Assembly: GCF_014649715.1 (NCBI RefSeq)
Contig: NZ_BMTO01000009.1
Span: forward strand, 186,001-250,000
Direction: 5' to 3'
Source of the DNA: Streptomyces lateritius
Lineage (GTDB): Bacteria > Actinomycetota > Actinomycetes > Streptomycetales > Streptomycetaceae
DNA length: 64,000 nucleotides
The notes under the pieces were generated by a model. The model did not search any database and was not told the origin of the DNA. It saw only the letters and a list, made by a program, of their open reading frames with translations. The translations under genes and the position numbers were made by a program. Positions within the stretch are counted from its first letter, which is position 1; every line of letters starts with the position of its first letter. Of the stretch, positions 59,856 through 64,000 are shown piece by piece.

Positions 59856-59926
59856 GTACGTGGCCTCCGACGGTTGAGTAGTCCGGCGCATCCCGCCCCG
59901 TCCCCGGACGGGATCGAATCGGCTCC

Positions 59927-60307
59927 ATGCCCCTGAGCCACCCCCACCCCGCCTCCGACGACGCTCCCACCGCCGCCCTCGCCCCGGACCGCCCGGGCGG
60001 GGCCGCCCGGCGGCTGCGCACCCGCGCCCTGTGGGCCGGGCTCCTGCTGGTCCCCGCGACGGTGCTCGTCGGTGTCCTCGGCCTGGCCTCGGAGAACGCC
60101 GGCCGCTGCGTCGGCTACGGCGAGGGCTGCTCCGGCACCCCCGGCTGGGTCCACCTCGCCTCCCTCGCCGTCGCGGCCGTCGCCTGGATCCACGCCCTCT
60201 CCACCCCGGACGGCCCCGCACCCGCGACCTCCCGCACGGCCGCGTTCTGGACGACGATCGGCGCCGAGTGCGTGTTCCTGCTGCTCGTGGCCACCGCCTT
60301 CGGATGA
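59927..60307 (+). CDS. Small membrane protein
   Basis: 126 residues with three hydrophobic segments (about 34-54, 73-92 and 106-124) after a polar N-terminus, and two Cys (CVGYGEGC) in the first outer loop. No family recognised. ATG 59927; no strong ribosome-binding site was seen. Confidence 0.65.
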   Translation: MPLSHPHPASDDAPTAALAPDRPGGAARRLRTRALWAGLLLVPATVLVGVLGLASENAGRCVGYGEGCSGTPGWVHLASLAVAAVAWIHALSTPDGPAPATSRTAAFWTTIGAECVFLLLVATAFG

Positions 60308-60372
60308 AGGCAACCGCTCGGGCCTCTCGTGCGTCGTACGCATGTACGGCACCGAGGCAGGAGGGGAACCAG

Positions 60373-60777
60373 ATGTTCGACGGGACGAAGCGGGCGGGTG
60401 CCGGGCGGCTGCTCGCGCATCTGCTCACGATGGTGCTCGGCGTCGGCGCCCTGACCCTCGCGGGGCCCGGCGTCGCCACCGCCGACGCCGCCTCCCTCTG
60501 CGCCGGCCGCCCCACCAAGACGATCGCCTTCGCCACCGGAGAACTGCGCCTCCACAAGAGCCGCCAGTACGTCTGCGCCGTCACCGTCGCCAAGAACCCC
60601 GGCGCGCGCCGGCAGATGTCCGTCTCCCTCCAGCCCCGCGGCGGCCGCCCCGCCGTCGACTCCGGCCGCTTCACCCGCCAGGCGGGCCCCGTCACCGTCC
60701 ACGCCCTCAACCGCTGCGTCCGCGCGACCGGCATCGTCGCCGGCCGGAGCGGCTCGACCGGATGGATCCTGTGCTGA
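60373..60777 (+). CDS. Small secreted protein with four cysteines
   Basis: 134 residues: signal peptide about 1-40 (LLAHLLTMVLGVGALTLAGPGVATADA), mature part of about 95 residues with Cys in SLCAGRP, QYVCAVT, NRCVRAT and WILC, likely two disulfides in a small beta-fold. ATG 60373 has AGGAGGGGA upstream. Function unknown. Confidence 0.78.
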   Translation: MFDGTKRAGAGRLLAHLLTMVLGVGALTLAGPGVATADAASLCAGRPTKTIAFATGELRLHKSRQYVCAVTVAKNPGARRQMSVSLQPRGGRPAVDSGRFTRQAGPVTVHALNRCVRATGIVAGRSGSTGWILC

Positions 60778-60875
60778 TGCGGAGGAAATCCCAAAGGTAA
60801 GGCCCAAGCAGGTCTGGCGGCACGCACGTTGCCCCGCTAGGTTCGCGACACCGTTGTGAATCAAGGGGAGGGTCA

Positions 60876-62342
60876 ATGCGCAAGTCGCTGAGATGGCTGG
60901 CGTCGCTCACGGTGCTCATAGGCACCGTCGGTGCGTCCGGCGCGGCTACCGCCGCGGAGCCGGCCACCGGCACGTTCGGCGGTACGTCTGTCGACCGTAC
61001 GTCCGTCACCGCAGACAGCACCGACATCAAGGACCGCATCCTGGCGATCCCCGGGATGAGCCTGATCGAGGAGAAGCCGTACGCCGGTTACCGCTTCTTC
61101 GTTCTCGAGTACACCCAGCCGGTCGACCACCGCCGCCCCTGGGCGGGCACGTTCAAGCAGCGGCTCTCCGTCCTCCACAAGGACACCGACCGTCCGACCG
61201 TCTTCCACACCAGCGGCTACGGGCTGAGCACGAACCCCAGCCGCCGTGAGCCCACCCGGATCATCGACGGCAACCAGGTCTCCATGGAGTACCGGTACTT
61301 CACGCCGTCCCGGCCGCAGCCCGCCGACTGGGCCAAGCTGGACATCTGGCAGGCCGCCAGCGACCAGCACCGCATCTTCACCGCCCTCAAGAAGGTCTAC
61401 GGCAAGAACTGGATCTCCACCGGAGCCTCCAAGGGCGGCATGACGGCGACGTACTACGAGCGCTTCTACCCGCGTGACATGGACGGCGTCGTCGCCTACG
61501 TGGCCCCCAACGACGTGGTCAACAAGGAGGACTCGGCCTACGACCGGTTCTTCGAGACCGTCGGGACCAAGGAGTGCCGCGACCGGCTGAACGCGCTGCA
61601 GCGCGAGGCGCTGATCCGCCGCGAGCCGCTGCAGAAGAAGTACAAGGAGTGGGCCGCCTCCGAGGGCGCCACCTTCAACACCGTCGGCTCCCTCGACAAG
61701 GCATACGAGGCCGTCGTCCTCGACTTCGTCTGGGGCTTCTGGCAGTACTACGGCGAGGACGTCTGCGGCTCCGTCCCGGACGCGAAGACCGCGAGCGACG
61801 ACGAGGTCTACGAGACCATCGACGCCTACTCCGGCTGGTCCTTCTACACCGACCAGGGCCTGGATCCGTACACGCCGTACTACTACCAGGCGGCGACCGA
61901 GCTCGGCTCGCCCAGCATCAAGCTGCCGCACCTGGACGGCCTGACCCGGTACGGCTACCAGCCCGCCCGGAACTTCGTACCGCGCGAGATCCCGACGACG
62001 TTCAAGCCATGGGTCATGCGGGACGTGGACGACTGGGTCCGCAAGAACGCGCACCAGATGCTGTTCGTGTACGGCGGCAACGACCCGTGGGGTGCCGAGC
62101 CGTTCCGCCTCGGCAAGGGCGCCCGTGACAGCTACGTCTACACGGCCCCCGGCGCCAACCACGGCGCCCAGGTCGCCGGTCTCGTCGAGGCCGAGCGCGC
62201 CAAGGCCACGGCGCGCATCCTCGCCTGGGCCGGGGTCGACGCCCCGAAGGCGGCGGCCGCGCAGCCGCTGGCCCGCTTCGACGCCCGCCTCGACAAGGCG
62301 GCCGACGACGAGCTGAGCCGGGAGCACGGCGTCCGTCCGTGA
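60876..62342 (+). CDS. Secreted S37 tripeptidyl aminopeptidase
   Basis: A 488-residue exported serine peptidase (PS-10 family, peptidase family S37) that removes tripeptides from protein N-termini. Signal peptide about 1-26. The nucleophile Ser is in WISTGASKGGMTATYY (about residue 190), with the expected Asp and His of the triad near FVYGGNDPWGAEP (about 396) and PGANHGAQV (about 428). ATG 60876 follows GGGGAGGG. It converges on the GH3 gene. Confidence 0.92.
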   Translation: MRKSLRWLASLTVLIGTVGASGAATAAEPATGTFGGTSVDRTSVTADSTDIKDRILAIPGMSLIEEKPYAGYRFFVLEYTQPVDHRRPWAGTFKQRLSVLHKDTDRPTVFHTSGYGLSTNPSRREPTRIIDGNQVSMEYRYFTPSRPQPADWAKLDIWQAASDQHRIFTALKKVYGKNWISTGASKGGMTATYYERFYPRDMDGVVAYVAPNDVVNKEDSAYDRFFETVGTKECRDRLNALQREALIRREPLQKKYKEWAASEGATFNTVGSLDKAYEAVVLDFVWGFWQYYGEDVCGSVPDAKTASDDEVYETIDAYSGWSFYTDQGLDPYTPYYYQAATELGSPSIKLPHLDGLTRYGYQPARNFVPREIPTTFKPWVMRDVDDWVRKNAHQMLFVYGGNDPWGAEPFRLGKGARDSYVYTAPGANHGAQVAGLVEAERAKATARILAWAGVDAPKAAAAQPLARFDARLDKAADDELSREHGVRP

Positions 62343-62348
62343 CCTGGC

Positions 62349-62393
62349 GGGGGCTGTGCCCGCCGGCCGTGAAGGCCGGCGGGCACAGCCCCC
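62349..62393. terminator. Bidirectional terminator between peptidase and GH3 genes
   Basis: A perfect 20-bp stem (62349-62368 with 62374-62393) with a 5-nt loop sits in the middle of the 65-bp gap between two convergent genes. Confidence 0.92.
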
Positions 62394-62407
62394 CGCCCGT
62401 GGTCGGG

Positions 62408-64000
62408 TCAGGCGTACGACAGGCCGTGGCCGACGGGGTACAGCACCCGCGCCGGGTCGTCCGCCCGCTGCACGGGGACGGGCAGCCGGCCCTTGGGCCG
62501 TGCCGCGCCCGCGATCACCCGGACCGCGGCCCGGAGTTCGACGTCGGTCCAGGAGTACGCGGCGACGGTCGCCCGCTGCCCGCTCAGGTGGGCGATGTCG
62601 TACGGGTTGCGGATCGCGACCGTGACCACGGGCACCCCGGTCGCCACCAGCCGCGCGACGAGCGTGCGTTGCGGGCTGGTCGCCGAGACGTTGTAGGTGC
62701 CGACGACGACGACGTCCTTGCCGGCCGCGGCGGCCACCGCCTGCTCGATCTTCGCCGCCGTCGGGGTGACCCCGGTGGACAACGCCGTCGCGGTGAAGCC
62801 CAGTTCGGTGAAGGCCGTGGCGAGGGTCGTGGTCGGCGGCCCCGTCGTGCCGGAGGGTGAGGCGGGGTCGGCGCCCACCACGAGGACGTCACCGTGACTG
62901 CGGCGGGACAGGGGGAGCAGTCCGCCCTCGTTGAGGAGCAGCGTCGTGGTCGCCTCGGCGATCCGGTCGGCGTGGGCCAGATGCGCGGCGCCGCCGACCG
63001 TACGGTTCACGTCGGAGACGCTCACGTACGGCTCCCTGAACAGCCCCAGCTTCGTCTTGAGGCGCAGGATCCGCAGGATCGACGCGTCGAGCCGGGCCTC
63101 GGTGAGCTCACCGTCCTCGACCGCTCTGAGGACGGCGTTCCAGGCGATGTCGAGCTTCGGCGGGTTGAGCAGCTGGTCGACGCCGGCCTTGAGCGCGAGG
63201 ACGGGCACACGCTCGTCGCCGTACTTCGTCCGTACCCCCTCCATGCCGAGCGAGTCGGTCACCACCACACCGTCGTAACCGAGTTGCTCGCGCAGGATGC
63301 CGGTCAGGATGGGGCGGGAGAGGGTCGCCGGGTCCTCGCTCGGGTCGAGCGCGGGGACGACGATGTGCGCGGTCATGATCGAGTCGATGCCGGCGGCGAT
63401 GGCCGACCGGAACGGCGGGGCGTCCAGCTCTGCCCACTGCGCACGGGTGTGGGTGATGGTCGGCAGGCCGTAGTGGCTGTCGACGGCGGTGTCTCCGTGT
63501 CCGGGGAAGTGCTTGGACGTGGCGGCGACCCCGGCGCCCTGGTAGCCCTTGACCTGCGCCGCGACGAGGGCGGCGACGGCCTGCGGGTCCGAACCGAAGG
63601 AGCGGACGCCGATGACGGGATTGGCGGGGTTGACGTTGACGTCGGCGACCGGCGCGTAGTTCTGCCGGATGCCGACGGCGGCCAGTTCGGCGCCCGCGAT
63701 CTGCGCGGCCTTACGGGTGTCGGCGTGCGAGCCGCCCGCGCCGAGCGCCATGGCGCCCGGGACGAGGGTGGCGGGCTTGCCGACCCGGCAGACGATGCCG
63801 TGTTCCTGGTCGGTGGAGATGAGCAGGGGAAGGGGGGTCGGCTGGGCGAGACCGGCCCGCTGGATGCCGTTGGAGAGCTCGGCGATCTGCCGCGGGTCAC
63901 GGGTGTTGTGCGCCCAGGCGAAGTAGATGATCCCGCCGACGTGGTAGCGCTCGACGAGCTCGGCGGCCGTGCGGACGCCGATCTCCTTGAGGTTGGCGTC
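62408..64000 (-). CDS. GH3 beta-N-acetylglucosaminidase (NagZ-like), N-terminus cut by the edge
   Basis: At least 530 residues; the start lies beyond 64000. NagZ-type motifs are present: KHFPGHGDTAVDSHYGLP with the Asp-His dyad, and the nucleophile Asp in VVVTDSLGMEGV. A second domain (about 200 residues, ADPASPSGTTG onward) is the C-terminal GH3 domain. It cleaves N-acetylglucosamine from chito-oligosaccharides or muropeptides; location cannot be judged without the N-terminus. Confidence 0.93.
   Translation of the reverse strand, partial: DANLKEIGVRTAAELVERYHVGGIIYFAWAHNTRDPRQIAELSNGIQRAGLAQPTPLPLLISTDQEHGIVCRVGKPATLVPGAMALGAGGSHADTRKAAQIAGAELAAVGIRQNYAPVADVNVNPANPVIGVRSFGSDPQAVAALVAAQVKGYQGAGVAATSKHFPGHGDTAVDSHYGLPTITHTRAQWAELDAPPFRSAIAAGIDSIMTAHIVVPALDPSEDPATLSRPILTGILREQLGYDGVVVTDSLGMEGVRTKYGDERVPVLALKAGVDQLLNPPKLDIAWNAVLRAVEDGELTEARLDASILRILRLKTKLGLFREPYVSVSDVNRTVGGAAHLAHADRIAEATTTLLLNEGGLLPLSRRSHGDVLVVGADPASPSGTTGPPTTTLATAFTELGFTATALSTGVTPTAAKIEQAVAAAAGKDVVVVGTYNVSATSPQRTLVARLVATGVPVVTVAIRNPYDIAHLSGQRATVAAYSWTDVELRAAVRVIAGAARPKGRLPVPVQRADDPARVLYPVGHGLSYA

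Noticed and set aside
55470..60827. A 1785-codon open frame on the minus strand
   Set aside because: Most of it is antisense to the fused ABC exporter, whose motifs are clear. G+C-rich third positions keep opposite frames open. Only the last 124 codons (55470-55841) have their own start, ribosome-binding site and sensible composition.
1..64000. CRISPR array, prophage, integrase or intact insertion sequence
   Set aside because: No regularly spaced repeats, phage structural genes, integrase or transposase were seen. The only repeats are the two MITE-like copies, the hairpin repeats and short tandem units listed.

Overview
The window is a Streptomyces chromosome segment. Support: very high G+C with G/C-ending codons throughout; adpA carrying a single in-frame TTA codon next to oligoribonuclease; a desferrioxamine siderophore operon; XRE/DUF397 (WhiJ-type) gene pairs; CebR, DasR and DmdR-type operators with Streptomyces consensus sequences. 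From adpA to the right-hand catabolic genes the order (orn, adpA, glmS, hexosaminidase, des genes, leucine catabolism, acyl-CoA genes, agmatinase, TPP enzyme) matches the conserved core-chromosome order I recall for S. coelicolor around SCO2770-SCO2793. The organism was not identified to species.

Layout. 1-6.2 kb: a truncated gene coupled to a nuclease with a possible Fe-S cluster, a PAP2 membrane phosphatase, a histidine phosphatase, an XRE/TPR regulator and a small divergent gene that ends at a 181-bp MITE-like repeat. 6.3-10 kb: a spermidine-synthase-like protein, a membrane-anchored protein and a two-component system. 10-16.4 kb: a secreted polysaccharide-degradation island: GH18 chitinase, GH74 xyloglucanase overlapping GH10 xylanase behind a perfect CebR operator, and the remnant of a PL11 rhamnogalacturonan lyase. 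16.5-25.1 kb: tRNA-His, orn, adpA, a membrane protein, a universal stress protein, a GPR1/FUN34 transporter, glmS with a small partner gene, and a GH20 hexosaminidase; a DasR-like site lies between the last two units. 25.2-32.5 kb: a second copy of the MITE-like repeat followed by desDCBA and desFE, with two iron boxes.

32.7-33.8 kb: a WhiJ-type XRE/DUF397 pair whose DUF397 motif is duplicated. 33.9-40.3 kb: a leucine/isovalerate catabolic operon (acyl-CoA dehydrogenase, HMG-CoA lyase, two 3-methylcrotonyl-CoA carboxylase subunits) divergent from a TetR regulator, with two inverted repeats between them. 40.3-49.2 kb: small secreted proteins, a phosphatase-like gene, TesB thioesterase with an acyl-CoA dehydrogenase, a membrane HTH protein, a lipoprotein and a second XRE/DUF397 locus with two small companions. 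49.2-55.4 kb: PucR regulator, sodium/solute symporter, agmatinase-type ureohydrolase and a TPP enzyme, which look like one guanidino-compound utilisation locus. 55.5-64 kb: an orphan small protein resembling the C-terminus of Cas8c, a single-chain asymmetric ABC exporter, small exported proteins, an S37 tripeptidyl aminopeptidase and a GH3 N-acetylglucosaminidase running off the right edge.

Themes. Several units serve polymer and amino-sugar use (chitinase, GH20, GH3, glmS, xylanase, xyloglucanase), each with its own operator type. Iron, leucine catabolism and guanidino utilisation form separate operons. I found no CRISPR array, prophage, integrase or intact insertion sequence. Starts were chosen from ribosome-binding sites and overlaps; assignments rest on motif recognition by eye, without database searches.
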